DNA of 64,000 nucleotides from Otis tarda (Eukaryota > Chordata > Aves > Otidiformes > Otididae): assembly GCA_026413225.1 (NCBI GenBank), contig CM048552.1, positions 48,933,001 through 48,997,000 on the forward strand, in the 5' to 3' direction. Of this stretch, positions 48,353 through 60,300 are shown one piece after another (the stretch's first letter is position 1; each line of letters opens with the position of its first letter). Below the pieces are notes generated by a model. The model made no database searches and was not told where the DNA came from. It worked only from the letters and a program-made list of their open reading frames with translations. The position numbers and the translations under genes were made by a program.

Positions 48353-51300
48353 GATAATTGCCTACCTAGACCTCTCAGGGCGAAAAATTGCATCTCTTAT
48401 TTAAATAGTTGTTTATGTGCATATGCGGGCAGATAAATTATAGAGAGTTGATCTAGGGAGCTTTCAGGTTAGATTAGGAGATATTTTTTAAAGGAACTGT
48501 GGAAAATAGTTGGACTGCCTTAATTTCTGAAATATAAATGTCACCTGACCCCTTTTTTATATAGAATTTAGAAAGATGAGATCCTATTCTAAAAGTCCAG
48601 AAACAAAATTCTAGCAATTTATTTTCTGCACACCTTCACTTGTAAAAACCACAGTGAGAACTGAGTAGCTCAGCTTAAAGAGAAACTTGCAGAGCCACAC
48701 ATTTCAGAACAGAATAACTATGGAAAAGGGCTCAGCTTTTATGAGAAATACAGTGTTCTCCTAAATATGCTTCATTAAGGAACTTTTTGGCTTTCTGTTC
48801 TCTTTCTCTCTCTATTTTGAGCTCTTTACCACAGTGACACCATAAAGGTTCCATGACACAATGCCAAGATCTGGTATTTATCTTGGCTAGCTAGGCTTAG
48901 TTTACCTACTATGTAAATGTGGCTGTCAATCTCTTGCCTTAATTTGTTTTTGTGCTTTCAGTGATTTCAACAATGAAACAAAGCTATGCTATGGAAGGAC
49001 TCAATTTTTAAAACACTAGATTACATCCATGTATGCTAAATGTATCTTAAATTAAATATCTAATGTACATTTCTCAATTACACACATACATTAAGCTCTT
49101 GAGCCTGCATGTAGCTATTTAGAGAATTAATATTTTCTGGGCAACTAATGGTAAATCAAAACATGAATTAGTCGTCCAATGTCCACTCTGTAAATCTGCA
49201 GTTTTGAAAAGTAAGCCATCATGGATTAAATATTCTAAAATAGCATAAAGATAGTGAAAACGGGCTGCGAGATGTTAGTGTTACTTCTGTTTTCTTATTT
49301 TGTTCTGTTGCTGAAGAAGTCAAAAAATATTTGAATTCAACTTTATCTTAGATTTCCACAACAGGATGATGATTTCTAAGAAGCTTAGACTTATAGAAAG
49401 ATCTGTCCTCTAAAATAAATGACAAGGGTTTCACAAAATAGTACTCTCACAACTTCATGAAAAAAAAAAAATAGTCCCCTTATAATAAAGCTCTGCTATA
49501 GTGATTCTGCCAGATGAGAAATTCAAGGTTCAAGTGCTTTTTTAATATCTAAAAAGAAAAGCCAAATGGCATAAGCTATATGAAAACCCACCACTTATTT
49601 TATTTTCCACTAATTGTAGTATTTTTTTGGTCTAATTTTTAATGCAGATACTTTTTGGGAAATAGTGAAATTAAACATCAGAATATGTGGGGTTTTTTTT
49701 CTTAAACTGTCATGTTGGTCATAATTTTCAAGAGCTGGAATTTCCCAAAGCACTCAAGCTTTCTTCCAGAGTCCTGACTTGCAGCTAGAATCTCACTGTG
49801 AATACTTCAGTCACTAATTATACTTTCAGACGCAACACATTGAAACTAAGTCTTTATACTATAGATGAAAGTCCTCAACACTCAGCATTTTGGTGCCAAC
49901 TGACACCATATTTTTCTTTGAAGACAGCTCTGGAACCCAGCTCCAGGGAGAATTCATACATCCACCCCTATCCAAGCACTGTGCAACACTCCAGAGGCCC
50001 TAAACAGCCATGGTTGTTCTCCAGCATTGCCTACTCTTATCTTAGATGATTCCTCACTCATCACAGCGGCCACTGTGAATCCCAGAAGTAAATGCCTAGT
50101 TCCTTTCTGCATTCTGTGTATAATACTCATCTCATCTCAGGGCTGTGTTTTTCATTAGGAGCAACATACCTGTCATCCTTTTGAATCTAGGGTAGAAATG
50201 AAAATACTGCAGGGAATGACTTTTCTTACCCAAACTTGGGAACCTGACTGAAAACATCTTATTTTTACACATGGAATAAAATTCTTCTTGAAATCAATGC
50301 AACATTGCACATAATTTTGAGAACTTATTAGTCTGTTTATTTTTTTTTTTCAGCAAAATGATCATGAGGAAGTGTAAATATGAAATTCAGGAAACATTTG
50401 TTTATCTAGTTTGGAAATCAGTCTACAGAGTAAGATGGATGGCAGATGCATACAATGAGATACAGGAAAGACGACGAAAACAGGAATTTTGAAAGACAGC
50501 ATTTGGACTTGTTTATCTTGAGGACAGCTTATTATTAAATTGGTGTATAAGGTATGAAATTTCTAAATATTTCCAGTACTTCTGTCTGAAGTCTTATGCA
50601 TGTTTCAATAAAACCATTATCTTCAATAGAAATATATTTTTACAGATATTATTCAACATATTACAAAGTATCTGTGTAATTTTTGGAATATGTAGTCTGG
50701 TCAGGTTGACCAGATAACACTGCTCTCTCCCATGCTTTGCCTCGCGTAGGAAACAAGGGATACAGACAAAAATGCTCTTTTGCACAGCCTAGCTGCCTGT
50801 ATAGTTAAATCTAAAAACCCATTGTCTTTGCAGGTCCAAAGGCTACATGATAACTTAGTTACCTCCATCACAATAAACACTTGTGGTAGATGAGCAATAC
50901 AAGAACTGATTGAGCTCCAATAGGAAAGATGACATGGGCAGAAGCCTCCATATTAGCATGGAACTCATCGCATAGAAGCTGTCCAGGTCCATGATACAGT
51001 AGAGTCTTTCTCTGCTGAGTGCTGGTGCGTCAACCCCAGCAAGGAGTCCATCTATCTGTCAAGAAAATGTGTATTACCTGCCTTGCAGGCAATGTAGCTG
51101 TGCCCAGAAGTGGACCTCGCAAGCAGCTCCTCAAGAGATATGAGGTGTGTCAGGTTTTGCACGTCTGATGAAGGACAGAAGCCTAGAATCAGCAAACTCT
51201 GTTATTAGCAGCTAGTCATGTGTTCTGGAAAAGAAATATGCTATAATTCACATAGGTATCCCAGACTCGGTTTGCTTTCTCTCACCAATTTTCATGCCTG

Positions 51301-53211
51301 TCTCTTGGGGAACAAAAAAAAAAAAAAACCACACTTGCAGGATCTGATTCTGAGAAAATATTTAGGTTATTATTCCAACCTCTGCTGCTGAGATACTATA
51401 GCAGAGATCTCTCTGCAACTGTAAAAACATGGTCTATATGCTAATCAGAATGATCTTATGCTGGTTTAACTGTTACAACCAGATCTGACAGAAGGTATAG
51501 GCAGCACTTATAAAAGATTTTAAACAATGTGGGATTTTTTTCCATGAACATATAAAAGTATTTTTAAACATCTCATAGCAATAGATTTAGACACTGTTGT
51601 TCAAAATGTCACTGAGGGTGGCTTTCTTGGAGGGAATAAAAAGTGCTATGATCCTTTATATCTTTCCTTGTGAAGTGGGTTTGATTTGTCCACTTTTGCC
51701 AGAACACTAGTGCTTTTTCCAAAATAAAACTTTCCCCTTGTTCAGAAGTCAGGTGCATTTGACCGAATCCCTGAGTTTCTACACTGTCATCTGGACTATA
51801 AGTAACATTTCTCCTTTCATGTATTGGCTTCATTTCTTCACTGCCTTCTTACTTTTTTTCTGCTTTTCTGTAGCAATTTCAGAGTATAAAGCTATGCTGT
51901 ACCACAGAGGGACTGCATAAGGGGGATTATATTTAAATAATGATTATTCAGGTAATCAAGACTTGTAATAAATGCTGTGTTTTCTTATCTGCAGATTAAG
52001 ATTTCAATTTCTGAAAAGAAAGATGAACCCCCTCCAAAACATGTAGGTCGGGTTACACCCACAAAGAATGATGCTTTGTAACACCTAAGAGTAGTAATAC
52101 ATAATTTTTCAGATATGCTGCTTCCCGCTCTTGATTATATGCCTGTACCTTCATATACATTGGTGGAGGGATATAGATGCTGACAAAAACAAAACAAAAC
52201 AAAACAAAACAAAACAAAACCCAGCTAGAACCTTAAGGGTCCACAAAAGCTATCAAACTGAGGACAACTTAAAGTATCCCAACAAAAATCTTCAGGGCAA
52301 AGTGTTTACGTGATTCAGTGAGCACAGCCTTGAGTGATTCAGTCTCACCTCTGAATTCCTTCCAGTCAAGCACTTCAGGCAGGTCACCTTTCAGAGAGGA
52401 CACGTAGGATCCTTCTTGTGGTTCCATCATGTGGAGATATGGCCAAAATTATTTCCTCTCTAGCCCACAACCACATTTTTATCTCAGAAGCTTCAGAGTA
52501 TAGTATGATTAAAAGTGCTCTGCCTCGTCTTTTAAAGCTATTTTGCTTTGCATAATGAAGTAATAATTTGTCCAGGCACTTGAACCTGATATTCTTACAA
52601 TTGAAGATGAGTGCATCAAAATACAGATATAGCACTCCTTTTCTTTCTCTGTGCAAACTAATGTTGAACTCATCACACTGTGTAGAAAATGTTTAAGAGC
52701 TATTTATCCATTAAAACTATATCACTTCCTGATTAAGATATTTTCTTGTGGACTGAGAGTCTTTTATGAAATATATAAATCTGCAAAAAAGTTCACAACC
52801 AAAATGTCCCCTATGAGCACTCTGCCCATTGGGATGGTGGCTCATAAGACTGTTTCCCTTATGTTGACCTCTAAACGTGTTTGCCAGTGCTCTCCCACAT
52901 AGGAGAGTTAGGTGGGGTAGATCTCCAACTTTACTGCTGGCTCTTGGTAGCTCACAAGTGACAAAATGGGAGCAGATTTGCACAAGCCAGCTGCAGACAT
53001 CTGGCCATTGAAGGAAAGTTTCCGCATTTTTTGTATATGGAATCTATATCCAAATGTGAGCTGAGTTATGATTTTGTGAGTATCTTGGGAGTCTGAATTA
53101 TGGACTGGAACCTGAAACAATAAATTTTCCACGCGAATTTAATGCAAAACTCTTCAGCTGTAGAGCTGGTTATTAAAATTAGTATTTCCCCCCATTGGTT
53201 ACCAGTATTCT
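48353..53211. other. Intergenic between KERA and LUM
   Basis: About 4.9 kb of AT-rich sequence with a poly-A run (51310-51324) and an (AAAAC)n microsatellite (about 52184-52220). No coding exon, RNA gene or recent transposon recognised. Confidence 0.45.
52184..52220 (+). repeat. (AAAAC)n microsatellite
   Basis: About seven tandem AAAAC units. A simple repeat in intergenic DNA between KERA and LUM. Confidence 0.95.
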
Positions 53212-53470
53212 TAGAATCACAGATTCACAGAAATTACGAATAAGTGTGAAGGAACATCTGAAAGTTGTTTAGTTTGACCTCCTAAAAATAAGGCTAATGT
53301 TAAAGCCAGGTCAGTTCCTCAGGGCACTACTCATGTAACTTCTGAAATTCTCCAAGGATGGAGAGTCCACAGTCTCCTTGGACAGCTATGTCAGTGCTTT
53401 ACATGCTCATTTTAAAGAACTGCTTTGTATGTCCAGTCCAAATTTCTCTTTTTGCAACTTTTCCTTTACC
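53212..53470 (-). repeat. Old, diverged CR1 LINE fragment
   Basis: In plus orientation it begins 'cttagaatcacagattcaca' and passes through 'tctccaaggatggagagtcc' and 'ccttggacagc', a recognisable but strongly decayed reverse complement of a CR1 3' region. Divergence is much higher than for the other copies in the window, so it is the oldest. Confidence 0.75.
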
Positions 53471-56400
53471 TTGTCCTTTCCTTGTGCATTCTTGAATGTG
53501 GCCCCTTTTTCTACAGTACTCTGTTAGGCAGTGGGAGAAAGCAATAAATCACGGGACTGAAACAAATCGTATATTCAGAGGGGCAAAGGGAAGTGACCTG
53601 GCATAGCCAGGAAAGGAGAAGGCTGGGGGAAGTTCTCTTTGCAGCCGTCCATCTTTGTGGTTCTCCACTGAACTTCATTCTTGCTTTATAACCTCACAGC
53701 TCTACTGTCTTCAGTCTATGCCAGTTGCAGCTGTATAACAATTCAGATTGCCTTTCTTAGTGATGTTTGGCTTTCTCGTTCCCAGTTTTCAGAATAGTTT
53801 TGTTTATGCTAAGCAACCACCTATTTATTCCCTTTTGGTAAAACTGAAGCTTTGCGAGTAGGGAAGGTACCTCGCCAGGTTCCTTGCGCTAGAAGGACAG
53901 ATGAAATCAGCCACTGTTCACAGACTACCTTCCATAATCCATAAAGCTCTATAAAGCAGCAGAGGGCATGGAGGATTTGTCCTTCCAGTGTCTGTTCAGA
54001 AATTCACGTGAGTCCCTGCCTGTTCCTTCTAGGGAACTTCTGTAATTTAATCTAATATAAAAAAAGATGTCTTTTAAATCGTACAATACATGTTTACTTG
54101 AAAGGTGACTATCTTTGTGAATGGGTGTGCAACATACTTGCAGCCCAGTTCCTGAAATTTCATAGGTAAGGTTTTTGCTGTTGATTTTGCATATTGATGT
54201 TATTGTAATATTGCTTTTCATTATATTAGTAGCAAACTTTCCTTTTTATGATCTTGACTTTTCTTTCAAGATTTTAGTTTTTGTAAATTCATGCATATGA
54301 AATTTCACATGAAAATGTCATGACAAATTTACCCATTTTTACCTGAAAGACGGAGGGACACATATTGTAAGCAAATTCTATAGGCTGCATAGTATGCAGT
54401 TTAGTTCAGGCTAATTTACCCACTCCGCTGTCTCCATACTACTGAGGCTGTGTTATTATCTGTTCATGACTGCCTATTTTTAAGTAACATGTTTGTACCT
54501 GTGCACCTAAATATTTTATAATATGATCAGTTTAGGCAGGAACAGGGATATATGTGCCATGTTTTTCACATGCCACATATATATGCTGAACAGGGATATA
54601 TGTGCCACAATGCTGAGAGCTTTATAACCAAGATTCATCACCTTTGCTTCCAGGGAGAGCAGAAGTTGCAAGTTAGGGTGACTCAGTGTCCAAGGCTCTA
54701 GCTCTGTAAAGTATTGCCAAACACCTACATTTCTGAGTAGTGCCTAGAAAACAATTCATGTAGCTTTCATAAGCTGAGAACTAAGCTGCATAAATATTGT
54801 TGTCTATCTGTTTCTGCAAGATATGTAGATATTGGGAAATTAAATAGGTTTTGTAGACATTTAAAGCAATTCATTAATGCAGAGGCAGAAACCTGTGCTT
54901 CTGTGCCTCACATTACAAAAACAAAGAGGTACAGTGTCCCATTTCTCCTTTAGCAGAAGGACCTCATGTTCTAGTCTTTTCACAAATAGTGTGAAGAGCA
55001 AGTTGTGTAATGTTATGTCTCCCCAGCTAACCTGGAATTTCTGAACCACAGGAAAGAGGTATTCAAGATAAACATGTACTGCCCAATGCCCTTTTCTCTT
55101 AACTGGCCAAGTGCTCATTGCAAGATGAACATTCCTCAGTTTCTGAGGGAGGTCGTTGGTGCTGTTTGCTGTTTTGACAGAGGGCTTCTTTCTACTGTAT
55201 CTCTTGAAGAGAACTTCAAAATGCCTTGCAAACATCTCTGGATGCTTTATTTGCGACATGTGGGTACACAGAAAGTACCCTCATCAACAGGCTTTAGTCT
55301 GTCCTGAGGTGGACGGTTCTCAGTCTCACTGTTCACACTGTTTCATTTTCCAGAAAAGATAACTGGTTTGCTGAAGCAAACTGTCCTGTTTGCTAGATCA
55401 CAGGTATGTGGTGAAACATCTCAGCATCAGTTTGTGCTCTAGAGGTCTTAGCGTTCAGTATATTTTCCTGTGAAGGGAACGGCAGAGTTAAAAATCTCTC
55501 TGGAAAAGGTTGAATGCTGTTTCCCATATATTTTTCTGCTCTTTGGGGTTTTTTGCATGCACTTCTTCCTTCTTCTTCTATGCTGTGTCTTCTATAGTGT
55601 CTAGGTGCTATTCCATAGTAATCCCTACTCTTATATGTTCAGAAAGCCCCAGCTTTAGACTTTACACTTCTATGAAAAATCTAGCTTACTTGTAGAAAAA
55701 GTTCCTTTCAATCCTTCCTGTATGTAAATTAAAAAAGCAATAACACATATAATTTTCAAAATGACAAAAATGAGGAGGGAAATATTTCTATTGTCTCCTG
55801 CATCTCTCCTTTTGTTTTAGTCCCAGGTTTCTTTGTGAATTGTGTATTGATTCTGAACATCTGGAATTGGCAATGGGGAGACTAAATGATTTGGTGTGGG
55901 TTTTGGAGGTTTTTTTGCAGAGCTGATAGTTTCTGCTTTTTCTATAGAAACTAGAAGAGTTTCTGTTTGAGTATTTAGTAGTCTAGTAGTTGAAAAGAAA
56001 ATAGTACCCATGGGATGATCTGTGTTTGCAAGCAACTCTTTTATGTCTTTCAGTTACTAACACATTTATTTCAGTGTGTGTTCCAGGATGCTGACAATAT
56101 TTGGACTATTCATTTCCAGATAAAATATACTACCATATCTCTATCATGAATAGCGAGGGCTGCATTTTGCACATCGCTTATTGAGCAAAGATGTCATTGT
56201 CCTTTTGACAATGCTAAGAAATTAATTTGTACTATTTCATATTGGTGTGACTCCCATACTGCAAACTCCATAAGACATCACCTTAACGGCCAACACAAGT
56301 GCGATGGAGTATGTTAAATTATATGTTTACAAACATATTGAAACTTGAAAGTAGAGAAAACAGTTTATTTAACCTTACAATAAATTTTAATAATAATAGA

Positions 56401-56508
56401 ATAGCTTAGATTATCTTGTCTTAACCTGAAGGGTTTTTTTTTTTCAATTTATAAAGGATTGAAACATAGTTGGCAATGATATGGACACAAAAATACTATT
56501 TGCTATGT
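53471..56508. other. Intergenic, downstream of LUM
   Basis: AT-rich DNA with a local duplication (54541-54607). A 132-codon minus-strand open frame at 54861-55259 shows no recognisable domain. No other feature was recognised before the candidate LUM poly(A) signals. Confidence 0.4.
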
Positions 56509-56514
56509 TTTATT
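56509..56514 (-). promoter_or_regulatory. LUM: Candidate LUM poly(A) signal AATAAA
   Basis: AATAAA on the minus strand about 730 nt after the LUM stop codon, a plausible 3' UTR length. Alternatives on the same strand are ATTAAA at 56716-56721 and AATAAA at 56364-56369. None is confirmed. Confidence 0.35.
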
Positions 56515-57243
56515 TTCTAAAATCTGGTTAAAAGTAACATGCAAGTAATTGAATAAAAATACTTGTATATATGACTTACTTTGAAATAAGAATTATACCA
56601 GCAATGGATAAAAATCTTACCATGAAAGTTTAAATGAAAGTATGACAAAAAGAAGAGTAAACAATGTTTTAACCTGAAAAATGTTTGTTTCCCTGTTATC
56701 TTATTATTCCATTAATTTAATAATGTAATGGGCTCTAAAAACATATTTTCATACATTTTAAATTGTTAATAGAATGTTAAACCTTTTTTCCTTTGTAATT
56801 GATAACAATATGAAAAAGATGTGAAAAATAAAGAAAGTTGGATTGGTTGGAGAAGAATCTTGTATTTACACAGGCTAGCCCATAGTACTCAGCACTCTGA
56901 TGAAACCCACCTGACTTCCATGTAAGTCTGGTACCTGCTGGCATGTATTTCATGCATGGACATAGATTTCTATGAAGTTGAATGCTTTTCATCAACTTAC
57001 CTAACCAGATGAAGGCATATTTTGCACCACATTTGGTTATTCTTGTGCTTTCTGAACACAACTGTTAGTAAAAATATGCACACTTTTCCTTAAGATTGCC
57101 AAGTGCTTGCTAAATATTAACACACAGAATGGATAATATGCAGATTGACACTTTTTTTAAGGCATATCCTAATTTCAAAGAGATATCATGATGTAATTGC
57201 TGTAGTTACTGCCACAGAAGGGAACTGGATGCTCCCAAGTATC

Positions 57244-57398
57244 TCATTCCAGTGAAATCTCAGCAGCCACCCGAAGGCAGTTGTACATCTCCTGTGGCAG
57301 GTCAGCCCGAGTGAGATTGTTTCCATCCAGGCGCAGATGTGTGATCTTGGAATAAGTCATTGGCCCAACAACCTTACAGAAGCTGCTCAGTGGGAATT
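57244..57398 (-). CDS. LUM: Lumican, exon 3 (C-terminal coding exon)
   Basis: Last coding exon of lumican: acceptor TTTGTTTCAG (AG at 57400-57399), 155 coding bases, TGA stop at 57246-57244. It joins exon 2 in phase 1 (split codon A|AA gives Lys). It encodes KFPLSSFCKVVGPMTYSK, then the terminal LRR THLRLDGNNLTRADLP, and ends NCLRVAAEISLE. The two cysteines are the conserved C-terminal ear-repeat pair, and NLT is an N-glycosylation sequon. The small exon size and phase match the KERA last exon, as expected for paralogues. Confidence 0.96.
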
Positions 57399-60300
57399 CT
57401 GAAACAAAGGAAATATGAATAAGAAAAAAACATGATTTATTAGGACAAATAGGACAAAATCATTACTTTTCTGTTTCTAAGATTTTATTTGGAAATTGTG
57501 ACCTTAAATTTATTCTATTATTTTTCAGTATTTTGCACGTCCACTGATGTCATTCCCCATGAGTTTACTGGAACTTGAGGGGCTTGTGTTAAGAGAGGTT
57601 CTTTCCATTAGTTGTGAGAGGTTCAGAATTTAAAAACGGAGTTTTTCAAGTGCTATGTGCTCTCTGTACTCATTTGATTTTTAAGGCTTTAGATTTTATA
57701 TAGAGGCCTAATCTGGCATTTAGAAAAGAAAGAAAAAAAAAAAAGAATCTCCAGTAAAACTGAAGACATAGAGGGAGAAATCATTCATGCTGGGTACATT
57801 ATGATGCAAGGGTAAAACAGTGCTACATAAGATACTGAAGGAAGTAAAAAGTTTCTGGAGAAACTGAAACCACAATATGGCCTTACCCTGAAGAATAGTC
57901 AGTCCAATGGGTGTCTGTGTTAAATATTATTTTGTATGTGTCATTTTGACTTACTAGTTGCAAAATGAAATTTGGGGCTGGAGTAGTGGAGGAGTTTACA
58001 TTTAAATCATATAGTTGAACATTTCCAGAACAGTAGGATTAGAAGATGAGTATAAATGTAAAAAAAAGTTTATAAAAATATTTCTATTTTTTGCATTTTA
58101 TATATTGTCATACATATATAGCCTCTATTCAGTTGAAACATTATTTGGTTCACATAACATCAGACAGATCTTAAATGGAAAACCGTCGTGTCTTATGAGC
58201 AGTATTAACTGTAAACTAGAAATTATGTGAAACAGAGAAAATCTGTGCTCGGTATACATAAGCACACACATCTACATATTATACACTTCTTTCATGAAGA
58301 GAAGTTCTGTCCTGAAGAGAGAATGTATGTGAATAAACCTAATGTCCTCTGTGTACCACATTATGTAATTCTGCAAAGATAGTCCTTCATTCTGATCTGT
58401 TGAGTTAGACAGAGGACTTAGTCTATTGAAAAGCTCCAACACTACCAAAGAAGCTGTCTGAGAGGCTTATTCTTCTTCAGGCCATTGACATCAATTAAAT
58501 TCACACAGAAAATATTTTAAAGGGACCCTTTCAATGAACTCATTCACCAATGTGCGAACAAATTTCATATCTTCCTTTGCTTTAGTATTGCAAAGTACTA
58601 GTTCTCATAATTTCTGAGAAATCAAGGTAGTCTTCTCAAAATCAGATTAAATTTTATCTCCCAATCATAAGTCATTCATGGACTTTTGAAAACACCACCG
58701 TATGTATCTTTTCTGCACAACTGTTTAACTCATCTATGAAAATATGATGACTTACATAGTGTTGTAGTACTAAAGGAAGTGAAGGAAGTCTCTTTCATAT
58801 GACCACTTTAACTTCAAATGGATTCTTTCAGAACTGGCATTACAATAATCTACTATCATTGATGAAACATGGCTTCGGTAAACTAAGCATAAATGTATAC
58901 CCATCTGTACAGGCATCTTTTTAAAATATGTGAGCTTAGGTAATTTCTTTGGATACAGAGATATGATGTTGAAGAATGAGTAAAGATTTGTGTTTCTTTC
59001 ATAAAATAAGTTGTTTTGAGTAGGGATTAAGGAAATGTATTTCAAATGTTAGATCTTGAGCACCAATTTTCTTAAAGCAAATCAAAACAATTTCCTAGAT
59101 TTTGTATATTGTACAACCTTCTTCTGGAAGGGTGAGAGATAAAATGCATCCTTAATGGCACATTTATTGAGCAGTCTATATTGCAATATAGTGTAATTTT
59201 AGGCCTGCAGACCAGTTGTGATACTCTTTCAATTCAGAATGTACCAGCTGAAGTTAATTGATGGTTATTGTGAGTTAGGAGAGAAGTTTATAGGATTAGA
59301 TCTGTGTGGAATTTTGTTGAATGAAAACATAAGTTCCTGAGACTTTAAACTCATTTGCTTGGCCTACAGGCTATACCATTAACTATTTAGGTCCAGTTTT
59401 CTACAGACAGTTTGCGTGTAATTTGTAAAGATTAAAATAAACATGAATTCTAATATAGATTTTTTTTTTTTCACCATTTTCTTGTCATTCAGGAACAACA
59501 TGGTAAGTATACATCTTGTCATTCAGGAACAATATGGTAAGTATATTTTTATTGAAGGCAGACATGTTAAAACTTTCTGAATTTACTTTTTTTTTTTTTC
59601 CATATTGTTGCTTTTGAGCATAGATACTAACATTTGGTTGCAAAACAAGGTATGCTTATACAAGTTAGGTAGAGGTTAACTACTCAAAGGATGTAAAGTT
59701 CATGCATGTAAACTGCAAAATTTGTCTGTGTTACCAAAATACTCAACTGTGCTGACTGAAACCACTTTGGAAGTGGATGCAGATCCAGTCCTCACAGAAG
59801 TCAAAGGAGTTCTGTCATGGACTTCAGTGGGATTTGGCTCCCAATACCTGGTGTACACTGTTTGCATTTTGCATATTTACACAGTTCATATAATTGTCAA
59901 GTTGTTAGAAGCATATAAAAATGTTTGTTTTCTAATTGCAGTCTCTGCTAGTAGAAAATAAGATAAGTGGGTCTTGTGAATGCACTTCATATGTTGTTAC
60001 TTATTTGATCTGTATGGGAATTGCAATCAGTGAGACTAGAGCACTGTTGCACAAAATATGTTAGTAGCTTACTTCCTCCCTTATTACACTTATTAATGTT
60101 GCAATTAAAATGTCTTCCTGAATTTATAATATTCAGGTTCAGAGGCAGTGTACCTGGAATTTTGCCACTAGTACGGCATTCATATTTTCCCAACACAGAA
60201 TTCATGCATGAGCCAGACACTGAGAGGACAAGGAGAACTGAACGGAAATTGGATTTTCATCTGAACAATCATTTTCTCACTAAAAGTGTCTATTGCTGAA

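Noticed and set aside
54861..55259. 132-codon minus-strand open frame between KERA and LUM
   Set aside because: No known domain, no convincing splice sites or promoter, and the opposite strand is equally open; most likely chance.
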